From: Clostridium_AM sp900759715
GTDB taxonomy: Bacteria > Bacillota > Clostridia > Clostridiales > Clostridiaceae
Assembly (NCBI GenBank): GCA_900759715.1
Contig: CAAEXF010000036.1
Span: 56,615-120,614, forward strand
Reading direction: 5' to 3'
DNA: 64,000 nt
The position numbers and the translations under genes were made by a program. Shown piece by piece: positions 33,372 to 42,685 of the stretch (position 1 is its first letter; every line of letters starts with the position of its first letter). Below the pieces are notes generated by a model that had not been told where the DNA came from, ran no database searches, and was given only the letters and a program-made list of their open reading frames with translations.

Positions 33372-34121
33372 TTATTTCACCTCCTCAGTTGTATCCTTCT
33401 TAATTCCAAGAGGATAATATGGTATCATGTTATCTTTTAACCATTGCATTGATTCTGAAGGTGTTAATCCCCAGTTAGTTGGACAGATTGATAGTACTTC
33501 TATCATTGAGAATCCTTTTCCGTCTAACTGATTTTGGAAAGCTTTCTTTATAGCTTTTTTAGCTTTTAATGTATTTGGAACTGTGTCTACAGAAACTCTT
33601 TCAACATAGCAAGCACCAGTTAAAGTTGAGATCATTTCAGCAACTCTTATTGGGTGTCCAGCTAATTTAGTGTCTCTTCCATATGGTGAAGTCTCTGTAA
33701 CTTGACCTGGTAATGTAGTTGGAGCCATTTGTCCACCAGTCATACCATATATACAGTTATTTACGAATATTGAAGTTATATTTTCTCCTCTAGCTGCTGC
33801 ATGTACTATTTCAGCAGTACCTATAGCTGCTAGGTCTCCATCTCCTTGATAAGTAAATACTACTTTATCAGGATTTGTTCTCTTTATACCAGTACCAACT
33901 GCAGGTGCTCTTCCGTGTGCAGCTTCAAACATATCACATGCAAAATATTTGTATGCTAGAACTGAACATCCAACTGGTGCTACACCTATAGTTTTATCTA
34001 ATATACCAAGCTCGTCCATAACTTCAGCAATTAATTTATGGATTAATCCATGAGTACATCCTGGACAATAGTGAGTTGGCACATCTAATAATGATTTTGG
34101 AGTTTGATATACTATAGCCAT
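33372..34121 (-). CDS. 2-oxoacid:ferredoxin oxidoreductase, beta subunit (TPP-binding)
   Basis: This 249-residue subunit binds thiamine diphosphate. Motifs: HYCPGCTHGLIHKLIAEVMD (17-36), APVGCSVLAYKYFACDM (near 49), the TPP/Mg motif TYQGDGDLAAIGTAEIVHAA (near 92) and NNCIYGMTGGQMAPTT (near 122). The GDGD..AIG form and the MTGGQ stretch are typical of the KorB/VorA group (2-oxoglutarate or branched-chain 2-oxoacids). Its stop is next to gamma and its start overlaps the alpha stop by one base, so the four genes are one transcription unit. Confidence 0.94.
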   Translation of the reverse strand: MAIVYQTPKSLLDVPTHYCPGCTHGLIHKLIAEVMDELGILDKTIGVAPVGCSVLAYKYFACDMFEAAHGRAPAVGTGIKRTNPDKVVFTYQGDGDLAAIGTAEIVHAAARGENITSIFVNNCIYGMTGGQMAPTTLPGQVTETSPYGRDTKLAGHPIRVAEMISTLTGACYVERVSVDTVPNTLKAKKAIKKAFQNQLDGKGFSMIEVLSICPTNWGLTPSESMQWLKDNMIPYYPLGIKKDTTEEVK

Positions 34122-35191
34122 TACTTTGCACCTCCTACTATATCTCTAACTTTGTTAAGGATATCTGTTGGATCTGGAACCATACCGCCTGATCTTCCAT
34201 AGAAGTCAACTGGTTTTCTTCCGCTTGCAACAAGTCTTACATCCTCAACCATTTGTCCACAGCTCATTTCTACTGATAGATAGCCGTGTTTAGTTTTATC
34301 TATTGTTTTTTCAAAAGCTTCAACTGGGAATGGCCATAAAGTTATTGGTCTTACTAAGCCTAACTTTATTCCTTCCTTTTCAGCCATTTTAATTACATTC
34401 TTACATATTCTTGATGTAGTTCCATATGCAACTAATATCAAGTCACAATCTGATTCACAGTTAAATAATTCATATCTAACTTCAGTTGCTTTTATAGCAG
34501 CATATTTCTTTTGAAGATGTGTGTTATGATCTTCTAATAGTTCTGGTTCTAAGTATAATGAATTTATAACATTATGTTCTGTTCTTCCACCTAGTCCATT
34601 AGCTGCCCAAGTTTTTTCTGGAAGCTCTCTTGCTTGTTTTTCTTTGAACTCAACTGGTTCCATCATTTGACCAAGCATTCCATCTCCCATAATCATACAA
34701 GGAGTTCTATACATATCTGCTACATCAAAAGCATCTTGTATTAGGTCAACCATCTCTTGTATTGAAGCTGGTGCGAATACAGGCATATTAAAATCTCCGT
34801 GAGCGCCACCTTTTGTAGCTTGGAAATAGTCTGATTGAGCTGGTTGAATACTTCCAAGTCCAGGGCCTCCTCTAACTATATTTACAATAACACAAGGTAA
34901 CTCTGCACCTGCAATGTATGATATACCTTCTGCTTTTAAGCTTATTCCAGGTGAACTTGATGATGTCATACATCTAACTCCAGTACCAGCTGCACCATAA
35001 ACCATGTTTATAGCAGAAACTTCACTTTCAGCCTGGATAAATGTTCTACCTATTTTTGGCATTTTCTTTGCCATATAAGCAGCAACCTCAGTTTGTGGGG
35101 TAATAGGATAACCAAAGAAAGCCTTACAATTTGCTCTTATGGCAGCTTCTCCTATGGCTTCATTACCCTTCATTAATACTTTCTCTCCCAT
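34121..35191 (-). CDS. 2-oxoacid:ferredoxin oxidoreductase, alpha subunit (VorB-like)
   Basis: This is the 356-residue alpha subunit, with the conserved GNEAIGEAAIRANCKAFFGY (9-28, followed by PITPQTE), SEVSAINMVYGAAGTGVRCM, TSSSSPGISLKAEGISYI and GGPGLGSIQPAQSDYFQAT. Family members with a separate delta ferredoxin and this alpha are usually annotated as 3-methyl-2-oxobutanoate dehydrogenase VorB. Linkage to ptb and two buk genes upstream supports a branched-chain or similar 2-oxoacid fermenting to acid with ATP gain. Assignment to valine-type rather than 2-oxoglutarate-type substrate is inference. Confidence 0.9.
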   Translation of the reverse strand: MGEKVLMKGNEAIGEAAIRANCKAFFGYPITPQTEVAAYMAKKMPKIGRTFIQAESEVSAINMVYGAAGTGVRCMTSSSSPGISLKAEGISYIAGAELPCVIVNIVRGGPGLGSIQPAQSDYFQATKGGAHGDFNMPVFAPASIQEMVDLIQDAFDVADMYRTPCMIMGDGMLGQMMEPVEFKEKQARELPEKTWAANGLGGRTEHNVINSLYLEPELLEDHNTHLQKKYAAIKATEVRYELFNCESDCDLILVAYGTTSRICKNVIKMAEKEGIKLGLVRPITLWPFPVEAFEKTIDKTKHGYLSVEMSCGQMVEDVRLVASGRKPVDFYGRSGGMVPDPTDILNKVRDIVGGAK

Positions 35192-35203
35192 AAAACACCC
35201 TCC

Positions 35204-35422
35204 TTACTCTTTTTCAACTGTTATTACATAATCAGGACATATTCTTGCGCATGAAGCACATGCAACACATTCACTCATCTTATCCTCTGTAACAGTTGCA
35301 GGATGATATCCTTTTACATTGAGTTTATCAGCAAAGTTTATTATCTTCTTTGGACATACAGCTATACAGTGTCCACAGCCTTTGCATCTTTCTTCTCTAA
35401 AAGTTACCTTTGCATTTGGCAT
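35204..35422 (-). CDS. 2-oxoacid:ferredoxin oxidoreductase, delta (2x[4Fe-4S] ferredoxin) subunit
   Basis: This 72-residue ferredoxin-like subunit relays electrons from the TPP site. Both cluster motifs are complete: CKGCGHCIAVCPKKII (near 13) and CVACASCARICPDYVI (near 52). It is the first gene of the delta-alpha-beta-gamma operon, 12 bp before alpha, and has an AGGAGGG ribosome-binding site. The length fits the delta subunits of VOR/KOR complexes, not a free ferredoxin (about 55). Confidence 0.94.
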   Translation of the reverse strand: MPNAKVTFREERCKGCGHCIAVCPKKIINFADKLNVKGYHPATVTEDKMSECVACASCARICPDYVITVEKE

Positions 35423-35567
35423 AAGATATTCCCTCCTTAATGTTGGTAATTGAAAATCTTTTGAGCAATTCTTACTAGATAGCTTTTGTTCTAGAAAATT
35501 ACTGAGTTTTTCAACCCTATTTATATAAATTTTATTTCTAGCAAATTTGAAATGATAAAATTTTTCT

Positions 35568-36233
35568 TTATCTCCAAGGCGGTTTCATATATATATCTAT
35601 TGGTAAAAGTTCGCCTTGCACCTTACCCTTAACCTCATCAATCAAATCTTTTCTGCAAACAGTATATTTATGAGGTATATTAAGTTTTTCTGATAGTTCC
35701 TTTACTGTCTTATCACCTGTAATAATATCTTCTACTGCAGTTTCATAAGACATATTAGTATTAGATATTAAATGGGTTACTTTAAGCCTAGAAGCTGCTT
35801 GTATAACTCTCATATAATCCTGTGTATCATCATTATTTGATGTTAAAGGTCTATTATTATTTATGACAAAGTACATATCATAAGGTTCTTCTCTTAAGTA
35901 TCTATTGTACTGTCCAAGCACAACAGCTCCCTGATCGTCACCACCGATATCCATGATTACTTCATAACTCTTATCATTAAAAACAGATAAAACTTCTGGC
36001 GGAACCACCATTAATTCTGCATTTGATAAGTTAGGATCTGCAGCAATTACTCTTATACCATACTCTTCAAGCTCTTTCTTGATTCCTCTTGTACAAAAGT
36101 AAGGGTTTACTATATCTAAATCAACAATTGCAACTTTCTTGCCTTCTTTTGCAAGTTTTATTGCATAATTTATAGATATCTCAGTTTTGCCGCTTCCAAA
36201 ATGTCCTGTAAATATTCTTATTCTACTCACCAT
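35568..36233 (-). CDS. P-loop ATPase of the MinD/CooC-like (SIMIBI) class
   Basis: The 221-residue nucleotide-binding protein starts with RIRIFTGHFGSGKTEISINY, a deviant Walker A (GHFGSGKTE). It is followed by VAIVDLDIVNPYFCTRGIKK (switch I-like, near 35-55) and VIMDIGGDDQGAVVLGQYNR (Walker B/switch II, near 93-112), with NNNRPLTSNN and a C-terminal KPPWR. No membrane-targeting helix or metal-binding C-terminus is seen. The family is un-named to my knowledge. It lies between the vor genes and buk/ptb on the same strand, so a role in assembly or activation of that oxidoreductase (for example iron-sulfur insertion) is a possible guess only. Confidence 0.75.
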   Translation of the reverse strand: MVSRIRIFTGHFGSGKTEISINYAIKLAKEGKKVAIVDLDIVNPYFCTRGIKKELEEYGIRVIAADPNLSNAELMVVPPEVLSVFNDKSYEVIMDIGGDDQGAVVLGQYNRYLREEPYDMYFVINNNRPLTSNNDDTQDYMRVIQAASRLKVTHLISNTNMSYETAVEDIITGDKTVKELSEKLNIPHKYTVCRKDLIDEVKGKVQGELLPIDIYMKPPWR

Positions 36234-36239
36234 ATCACC

Positions 36240-36595
36240 TCACAGATTAGTGAACAACAACTCTTTTTTCTGCAATTTCCCGTAAACGTATTCATACGGA
36301 GTACAACTTAACCTATTATGTTCTTAAATTATGTCCATATAGTTTAATTTTAGCAAAGGTTAAGTTCATTGTCTACTATAAAATTCATTACTGAATTTCA
36401 CTTTTGTAGAAATTTATGAATTTTTTGCTTTAAAATATTTTTATTCTGACCATTTTTTTATCACATTTATATTATATCATAAAATATTCAAAATTTCTAA
36501 TATGTTTTTTATTTATAATCTTGCATAAAAATTCACTCCAGCTTTTAAACTGCGCTAATTCTTTGGTTTGCTTCATCTAAAAGAAGTTCACATAT
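36240..36595. other. AT-rich intergenic stretch, no gene seen
   Basis: The 355 bp between the P-loop ATPase start and the buk terminator contain no credible frame and no stable hairpin. It presumably holds the promoter of the ATPase gene, but no clear -35/-10 pair was found. Confidence 0.5.
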
Positions 36596-36633
36596 AAAAA
36601 GAAGTACAGAAAAAGAATGTATTCTGTACTTCT
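36596..36633 (-). terminator. Terminator of the buk-ptb-buk operon
   Basis: The stem AGAAGTACAGAA/TTCTGTACTTCT is followed on the minus strand by TTTTATATG. It lies 16 bp past the stop at 36650. Confidence 0.9.
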
Positions 36634-36649
36634 AGCATTGCCTATTAAA

Positions 36650-37720
36650 CTATTTATATTCTTTAGCTTTTTCTTCTCCATTTAATACTCTAAGTCCACC
36701 TTGTGCTAGAGCTAAAAGTTCATCTTCTCCTGGATAAATTACAACTGGTCCAACAAATGATACCATTTCTTTTATAGCTGCTGTTACAGCCTTGCTGTAT
36801 GCAATTCCTCCGGTTAATAATATAGCATCAACTTTTCCACATAAAACTGCTCCACATTTACCTATTTCTTTTGCAATCTGGAAAACAAAAGCATCAAATA
36901 TTAACTTTGATTTAGCATCTCCTTCTAAGGCTTTCTGTTCTACTACTCTGAAATCATTAGTATCTAAATATGCTACAGTTCCACCTTTACCGTTTATCTT
37001 TTTCTTTAATTCATCAATAGTATATTTGCCACTGAAGCAAAGCTTAACAAGATCTCCAACTGGTAGTCCGCCGCTTCTTTCAGGTGAGAATGGACCTTCT
37101 CCATCTAATGCATTGTTTACATCTACAACTTTTCCATCTTTGTGAGCTCCTACAGATACTCCGCCACCCATATGTGTAACTATTAAGTTTAATTCATCAT
37201 ATGACTTATTATTTTCTTTTGCATATCTCTTTGCAACTGCCTTTTGATTTAATGCATGGAAAATGCTTTTTCTTTCAATTTCTGGCATTCCTGATATTCT
37301 TGCAACATCATTCATTTCATCTACAACAACAGGATCAACTATAAATGCTGGTATATTTAAGGAGTTACCTATCTCATTAGCTATTATTCCACCAAGGTTT
37401 GATGCGTGTTGTCCTTGAACTCCAATTTTTAAATCTTCAAGCATAGCTTCGTTTACAGCATAAGTTCCGCCCTCAATAGGTTTTAAAAGTCCGCCTCTTC
37501 CTACAATTGCATCTAGCGTGTTTATATCAAAATTCTTTTCTTTTAGCACCTGTAGTATAACTTCTTTTCTGAATTCAAATTGATCAAATATAGTAGCATA
37601 TTTTCCTATCTCTTCTGATGAGTGTCTTAGAGTTTCTTCTAATATTTGTTTTTCGTCCTCATAAACTCCTATTTTAGTTGATGTTGATCCTGGATTTATT
37701 ATTAATAATTTATAAGCCAT
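36650..37720 (-). CDS. buk: Butyrate kinase (first of two)
   Basis: This acyl kinase of the ASKHA fold makes ATP from butyryl- or branched acyl-phosphate. The 356 residues begin YKLLIINPGSTSTKIGVYED (3-22) and include the family block GRGGLLKPIEGGTYAVNEAM (near 73), THMGGGVSVGAHKDGKVVDV (near 178), SPERSGGLPVGDLVKLCFSG (near 213) and the C-terminal ILLTGGIAYSKAVT with YPGEDELLALAQGGLRVL. It is about the length of known butyrate kinases (355). It follows ptb by 55 bp. A second, divergent buk lies upstream of ptb. Confidence 0.95.
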   Translation of the reverse strand: MAYKLLIINPGSTSTKIGVYEDEKQILEETLRHSSEEIGKYATIFDQFEFRKEVILQVLKEKNFDINTLDAIVGRGGLLKPIEGGTYAVNEAMLEDLKIGVQGQHASNLGGIIANEIGNSLNIPAFIVDPVVVDEMNDVARISGMPEIERKSIFHALNQKAVAKRYAKENNKSYDELNLIVTHMGGGVSVGAHKDGKVVDVNNALDGEGPFSPERSGGLPVGDLVKLCFSGKYTIDELKKKINGKGGTVAYLDTNDFRVVEQKALEGDAKSKLIFDAFVFQIAKEIGKCGAVLCGKVDAILLTGGIAYSKAVTAAIKEMVSFVGPVVIYPGEDELLALAQGGLRVLNGEEKAKEYK

Positions 37721-37775
37721 TGTTTTTCCTCCTTTAAACTTAAGTGAATAATTTGTAATTTTATATGTAATTAAA

Positions 37776-38690
37776 CTATTTCTTTTTTAACTGAGTAGCA
37801 ACTAATGCTGCCAAGGCTATTGAGTACATTTTTGTTTCATGGCTATCATTTCTTGAAGTTAAAACAACTGGTGCTGATGTTCCAACTAATAATGCTCCAC
37901 TCTTGCATTCTGTTGTATAAGTTAAAGTCTTATACATTATATTTCCAGCTTCTATATTAGGCATTAATAATATATCTGCTCTTCCAGCAACTGGTCCTGT
38001 AACTCCTTTATGTGCTGCTGCTTCTTCTGATAACGCATTATCTAGCGCTAGTGGTCCATCTATGAAGCATCCTTTTATTTGGCCTCTGTCATTCATCTTT
38101 GAAAGTATTGAAGCATCTACAGTTGCCTGCATACTAGGATTTACAACTTCTACAGCGCAGATAGGTGCAACCTTTGGCTTTTCTACTCCAACTGCTTGAG
38201 CCACAGTTACTGCATTTTTAACTATATCTACTTTGTCTTTAAGTTCTGGATACATGTTGAATGCGGCATCTGTTAAGAATAATAATCTATCAAAATTATT
38301 TAACTGAAATACACCAACGTGTGACATTAATTTTCCTGTTCTTAATCCAACTTCTTTATTTAGTACTGCTCTTAGGAAGTTTGCTGTATCAATAAGTCCC
38401 TTCATTAACATATCAGCTTTTCCTGATGAAACTAACTCAACAGCTTTTAATGCAGCTTTTACACTATCTTTTTCATCAACAATTTCAAAATTGCTTAAGT
38501 CCATTCCTATTTCTGCTGCAATAGCTTCTATTTGTGACTTTTCGCCAACTAGTATAGCATCCGCTATTCCTTGCTCTTTAGCATCTCTAATAGCTTCAAG
38601 AACTGGCTTGTCTTGAGCTACTGCAACTGCTACCTTTTTTGTTTCTTGATCCTTAGCTTTTTGTAAAACTTCTGCAAAATTTTTAATCAT
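37776..38690 (-). CDS. ptb: Phosphate butyryltransferase
   Basis: Ptb exchanges CoA for phosphate on butyryl-CoA (or isobutyryl-/isovaleryl-CoA), feeding Buk. The 304 residues show the PTA/PTB fold with VAVAVAQDKPVLEAIRDAKE (near 19), MSHVGVFQLNNFDRLLFLTD (near 128), GPLALDNALSEEAAAHKG (near 211), VAGRADILLMPNIEAGNIMY (near 233) and ALLVGTSAPVVLTSRNDS (near 266). The longest frame opens at 38732, inside the upstream buk; the ATG at 38690 has GAGGAAGAGGTG upstream and yields the normal MIKNFAEVLQKAKD start. It overlaps buk by 8 bp. Confidence 0.95.
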   Translation of the reverse strand: MIKNFAEVLQKAKDQETKKVAVAVAQDKPVLEAIRDAKEQGIADAILVGEKSQIEAIAAEIGMDLSNFEIVDEKDSVKAALKAVELVSSGKADMLMKGLIDTANFLRAVLNKEVGLRTGKLMSHVGVFQLNNFDRLLFLTDAAFNMYPELKDKVDIVKNAVTVAQAVGVEKPKVAPICAVEVVNPSMQATVDASILSKMNDRGQIKGCFIDGPLALDNALSEEAAAHKGVTGPVAGRADILLMPNIEAGNIMYKTLTYTTECKSGALLVGTSAPVVLTSRNDSHETKMYSIALAALVATQLKKK

Positions 38691-39777
38691 TAATAAACAC
38701 CTCTTCCTCATATACTTTTGGTATTTCTTCACTCTTTAGTGCTCTTAATGCACCTTGAGCTAATGCTAACATCTCATCTTCTCCTGGAACTACTGTCACA
38801 GGAGCAATAAATTTAACCATTTCTTCTATAAAACTTGTAAGCTTTTTATTGTGAGCCATACCGCCTGTCAATATTATTGCATCTATTTGCCCTTTTAATT
38901 CTACAGACATAGCTCCTATTTCTTTAGCAATTTGGTAAGCCATGGCATTCAGAATAAACTCTGCTCTTTTATCACCCTCATCTATTCTTCTATTAATTTC
39001 TCTTCCATCATTAGTCCCTAAATATGCCGTAAGTCCACCTTGACCTATCATCTTTTTCTTTAGTTCATCATATGTATATTTACCACTGTAACAGAGCTTT
39101 ACTAGATCTCCTACAGGAAGCCCCCCTACTCTCTCTGGAGAAAAAGGTCCTTCTTCATTAGCATTATTCATATCAATTATTCTGCCGTCTTTAACTGGTG
39201 ATATTGATATTCCACCACCTATATGAGCTACAACAAAGGAACTTTTGTTGAAGTCCTTATTTAACTGAGTACACACTCTCCTAGTAACAGCTTTTATATT
39301 TAATGCATGAACAAGTGATCTTCGTGGGATATCCGTCAATCCCGATATCCTAGCTACATCTTCTATTTCATCAACTGCCACAGGATCAACAATAAATGCA
39401 GGTATGTTTGTTTTTTTAGATATTGTATATGCAATTATTCCACCAAGGTTTGAAGCATGTTGACCTTGATAACCTATTTTTAAATCTTCCAGCATTCTTT
39501 CTGTAACTTTATAAGTCCCACCTGGCATTGGTCTTAAAAGTCCACCTCTACCTACTACTGCTGATAAGCTTTCAACGGAAACATTCTGTTTTCTAATCCA
39601 CTCCATTATAACTTCTGTGCGCATTTCTTTTTGTTCATAAATGCTCTTGAATTTCTTTATTTCTTCTACACTATGTGATAAATTTTCAGAAGCTATACAC
39701 CGCTCATTGTCAAATAATGCTATTTTTGTAGAGGTTGAACCAGGATTTATTACGAGAATAAGATATTTAATATCCAT
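38683..39777 (-). CDS. buk: Butyrate kinase (second copy, upstream of ptb)
   Basis: This 364-residue paralogue of the downstream kinase begins YLILVINPGSTSTKIALFDN and has GRGGLLRPMPGGTYKVTERM, VAHIGGGISISPVKDGRIID, SPERVGGLPVGDLVKLCYSG and VPGEDEMLALAQGALRALKS. Differences from copy one are spread through the length, so this is an old duplication and not a recent repeat. It is the first gene of the buk-ptb-buk unit, with a GGAGG ribosome-binding site before ATG 39777, and is translationally coupled to ptb. The two kinases may prefer different acyl chains (straight versus branched); this is inferred. Confidence 0.93.
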   Translation of the reverse strand: MDIKYLILVINPGSTSTKIALFDNERCIASENLSHSVEEIKKFKSIYEQKEMRTEVIMEWIRKQNVSVESLSAVVGRGGLLRPMPGGTYKVTERMLEDLKIGYQGQHASNLGGIIAYTISKKTNIPAFIVDPVAVDEIEDVARISGLTDIPRRSLVHALNIKAVTRRVCTQLNKDFNKSSFVVAHIGGGISISPVKDGRIIDMNNANEEGPFSPERVGGLPVGDLVKLCYSGKYTYDELKKKMIGQGGLTAYLGTNDGREINRRIDEGDKRAEFILNAMAYQIAKEIGAMSVELKGQIDAIILTGGMAHNKKLTSFIEEMVKFIAPVTVVPGEDEMLALAQGALRALKSEEIPKVYEEEVFIND

Positions 39778-39860
39778 ATGATAATACCTCCATGAAACCG
39801 TTTTAATATACTCATTTATATTTTAGCAGATATATCGCAAAAAAGTATTTTTCAGAAAAT

Positions 39861-41462
39861 TTAATATAATGGACAATACTCTTTCATTAGACTTTCTGCA
39901 ACTTTTAATCCATCTACTGCAGCAGATACTATTCCACCAGCAAAGCCAGCCCCTTCTCCACAGGGATATAAGCCTTGTAAACTTATACTTTCAAGTCTAT
40001 CATTTCTGGTCATTTTCACTGGAGCAGAAGTTCTAGTCTCAATTCCAGTTAAAATTGCGTTGTTGCTTGCAAAACCCTTAATTTTAAAATCAAAATTAGC
40101 TAATCCCTCTTTTAGTGATTCGGAAACATAAGTTGGAAGACATTTTCTTAGATCTTTGAATTCATAACCTGGTCTATACGTTGGCCTTATATCACCTAAC
40201 TTAGTAGATACTCTATCCTCTAAAAAATCGCCTACTAACTGAATAGGTGCATAGTATCCACCTCCACCTAGCGTATATGCCAGCTTTTCGTAATGCCTTT
40301 GGAACTCCATACCTTTTAGCGGTGTATTCCCTTCAAAATCCTGCTCTCCTACGGTAACTACAATAGCAGAGTTAGCATTATCTTCATCTCTCTTATAGTA
40401 ACTCATTCCGTTTGTTACAAGTCTTTCTTCTTCCGAAGCAGCCGCTACCACTTCTCCTCCTGGACACATACAGAAGCTGTAAACAGCTCTGCCTGTTGCT
40501 TTAGTTGTATGTGTAAGCCTGTAATCTGCAGCCTTTAATCTAGGATGTTCAGCATATTTCCCATACTGATTTAAATTTATTAGCTTTTGAGAATGCTCAA
40601 CTCTTACACCTATAGCAAAAGCCTTTGGCTCCATAAATATATCTTTTCTATATAACATTTCATAAGTATCTCTCGAACTATGCCCAATGGCTAATATTAA
40701 GCTTTCACATGGAATTTCTTCTCCATTTACTATAATCGCCTTCAATTGTTTATCCTTAATAATTAAGTCCTCTAGTCTATTATTAAATTTGATTTCTCCA
40801 CCTAACTCTAGTATCTTTTCCCTTATATTTTTTACAACAATCTTTAATATATCGGTTCCTACGTGTGGCTTTCCGCTATATATAATTTCTTCAGGCGCTC
40901 CCGCTTTAACTAACTCATCTAACACAAAATCACATCTAGTATCCTTTATTCTTGTTGTAAGTTTACCGTCAGAAAAAGTTCCTGCTCCACCTTCTCCAAA
41001 TTGAACATTTGATTCAGTGTTTAAGCTTCCTGTATTCCAAAATTTATTTATAGTATCTGTTCTCTCTTCAACTTTTTCCCCACGTTCTATTATTAAGGGT
41101 TTATATCCTTTTTGCGCCATCAAAAGACCTGCAAACATACCTGCAGGTCCCATTCCCACTATAACTGGTCTATACACCATTTTTTTAGTGCCAAATTTAA
41201 AATCCTCTTCATGTCTTTCCTCTTGTATCTTAACATCCTTATCATTTATCCTATTTACTATTTTTAACTCATTACTACACTTTACTTCAACAGCATAATT
41301 AAACTTAATTAAATCTTTTTTTCTAGCATCTATTGATTCCTTTATTATTTTAAAGTTTTCTATATCATTAACAGATATTTTCAACCTTTTTGCTACTTTA
41401 TTTCTTAGACCTTCTATATCTTCATCTATATTAATTGTTATATTATTGATTTTGATTGGCAT
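39861..41462 (-). CDS. FAD-dependent dehydrogenase of the COG2509 type
   Basis: The 533-residue flavoprotein has an unusual N-terminal region of about 95 residues (MPIKINNITINIDEDIEGLR, predicted alpha/beta), then the FAD-binding Rossmann motif VIVGMGPAGMFAGLLMAQKG (near 101), SNVQFGEGGAGTFSDGKLTT (near 155), LILAIGHSSRDTYEMLYRKD (near 258) and the C-terminal FAD contact YPCGEGAGFAGGIVSAAVDG (near 504). The family is widespread and its natural substrate is not known. It is 2 bp downstream of the YbbR gene, so it is co-transcribed with cdaA-cdaR, an odd partner for c-di-AMP synthesis. Confidence 0.9.
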   Translation of the reverse strand: MPIKINNITINIDEDIEGLRNKVAKRLKISVNDIENFKIIKESIDARKKDLIKFNYAVEVKCSNELKIVNRINDKDVKIQEERHEEDFKFGTKKMVYRPVIVGMGPAGMFAGLLMAQKGYKPLIIERGEKVEERTDTINKFWNTGSLNTESNVQFGEGGAGTFSDGKLTTRIKDTRCDFVLDELVKAGAPEEIIYSGKPHVGTDILKIVVKNIREKILELGGEIKFNNRLEDLIIKDKQLKAIIVNGEEIPCESLILAIGHSSRDTYEMLYRKDIFMEPKAFAIGVRVEHSQKLINLNQYGKYAEHPRLKAADYRLTHTTKATGRAVYSFCMCPGGEVVAAASEEERLVTNGMSYYKRDEDNANSAIVVTVGEQDFEGNTPLKGMEFQRHYEKLAYTLGGGGYYAPIQLVGDFLEDRVSTKLGDIRPTYRPGYEFKDLRKCLPTYVSESLKEGLANFDFKIKGFASNNAILTGIETRTSAPVKMTRNDRLESISLQGLYPCGEGAGFAGGIVSAAVDGLKVAESLMKEYCPLY

Positions 41463-41464
41463 TT

Positions 41465-42685
41465 TTACCCTCCAATATTTTTTTTAGTTATTACTGCCTT
41501 TACAGTAGGCGGATTCTGTGCTACCTTAGATATTCCGCTAGGTAAGTTTACGATAGCATTAGTAACATGCTCGCCTTCAGATAGAGCATTTAAATCTACA
41601 TAACACTCAATATTTTCTGGTTTTAAGTTATTTATTATACTTTCTGAGCCAGAAACAGTTATATTCACCTTATCAACATCTAAGCTTACAGCATAGTTAT
41701 TCCCTAAATTCTTTGTCTGTATATTTAAATTAAAGTCTTTCTGCACAGTTTTATCTAAATTAATTTTTAATTTAATTGTACCATTGCTATTTACAAGAGT
41801 AACACCCTGGGGAATAACAATTTTAACCTCTGCAGTATCTTTATTATATAACTTGCTTACATCTATATTTTCTGTATCTAAAGCATTTATATTTGAAACT
41901 ACTTTTTCATCTCCAGCTATATCTATTGTGTCAGGTACAGGATTTATAGATTTTATATTTCCTTCATTGCTTAAATTTCCTTGCAATTTTAAATTTATAG
42001 GTACATTTTTAATTTTTTTAACTGGTACGGTTACTTGTATCGAATCTGGTTTTACAGATACACCCTTTACTACATTCCCAGAAGAATCCACTGGCTGAAG
42101 AGATACTAGCGCCTTTATATCCTGTGTAGAACTCTTTAAATCACATCTAGCAACTGCACTGCTTACAGATTTAATTGCATCTGATGGACCATTTATCTCT
42201 ACTTCAGTACTTTTTAATATAGGCTGCATTGCAAAAAATCCCTCTTTGGCTTTACCTTCAGTTATTACTTTAACTGATACAGTTTTTTGCTTTAGCTCAT
42301 CTAGTGTTATTGTCACCCATAAATTTTCACTATTTACTATTCTTACGTTTTCAGGACTTTTTCTCACCGTAACTGGAATTTTGTTTTCTCCTTTTTTTAC
42401 TACATATCCTCCTACATCCGATTCCAGTTTAAAATCCTCAGCCTTTACCGAATATATATCCGAAGCATTTCCTCTTATCGTCAGGGTTGCGTTTAACTGT
42501 TCTTCCCCTACTGGTACCAGCTTTGATTGTGCTAATACATCTCTATTCGTTACTTGTACTGGTACAGAAACTTTACGCTCTCTCATAGGGTTTTCTACAT
42601 TAAAAATATACAACCATAGTATAGTTGATGCGATAACGCAGCATATTCTAATTATTATTTGCTGCCTTTTATTTTTCTCTTCCAT
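41465..42685 (-). CDS. cdaR: CdaR, YbbR-domain regulator of CdaA
   Basis: CdaR is an extracellular membrane-anchored protein that modulates the diadenylate cyclase CdaA. The 406 residues have one N-terminal membrane helix (about 9-27, IIIRICCVIASTILWLYIFN) and then four YbbR repeats of about 85 residues. Repeat cores are visible as VPVQVTNRDVLAQSKL, VSVKVITEGKAKEGFFAMQP, VPINLKLQGNLSNEGNIKSI and FNLNIQTKNLGNNYAVSLDV. It overlaps cdaA by 31 bp. In most Firmicutes glmM follows; here an FAD dehydrogenase takes that place. Confidence 0.94.
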   Translation of the reverse strand: MEEKNKRQQIIIRICCVIASTILWLYIFNVENPMRERKVSVPVQVTNRDVLAQSKLVPVGEEQLNATLTIRGNASDIYSVKAEDFKLESDVGGYVVKKGENKIPVTVRKSPENVRIVNSENLWVTITLDELKQKTVSVKVITEGKAKEGFFAMQPILKSTEVEINGPSDAIKSVSSAVARCDLKSSTQDIKALVSLQPVDSSGNVVKGVSVKPDSIQVTVPVKKIKNVPINLKLQGNLSNEGNIKSINPVPDTIDIAGDEKVVSNINALDTENIDVSKLYNKDTAEVKIVIPQGVTLVNSNGTIKLKINLDKTVQKDFNLNIQTKNLGNNYAVSLDVDKVNITVSGSESIINNLKPENIECYVDLNALSEGEHVTNAIVNLPSGISKVAQNPPTVKAVITKKNIGG

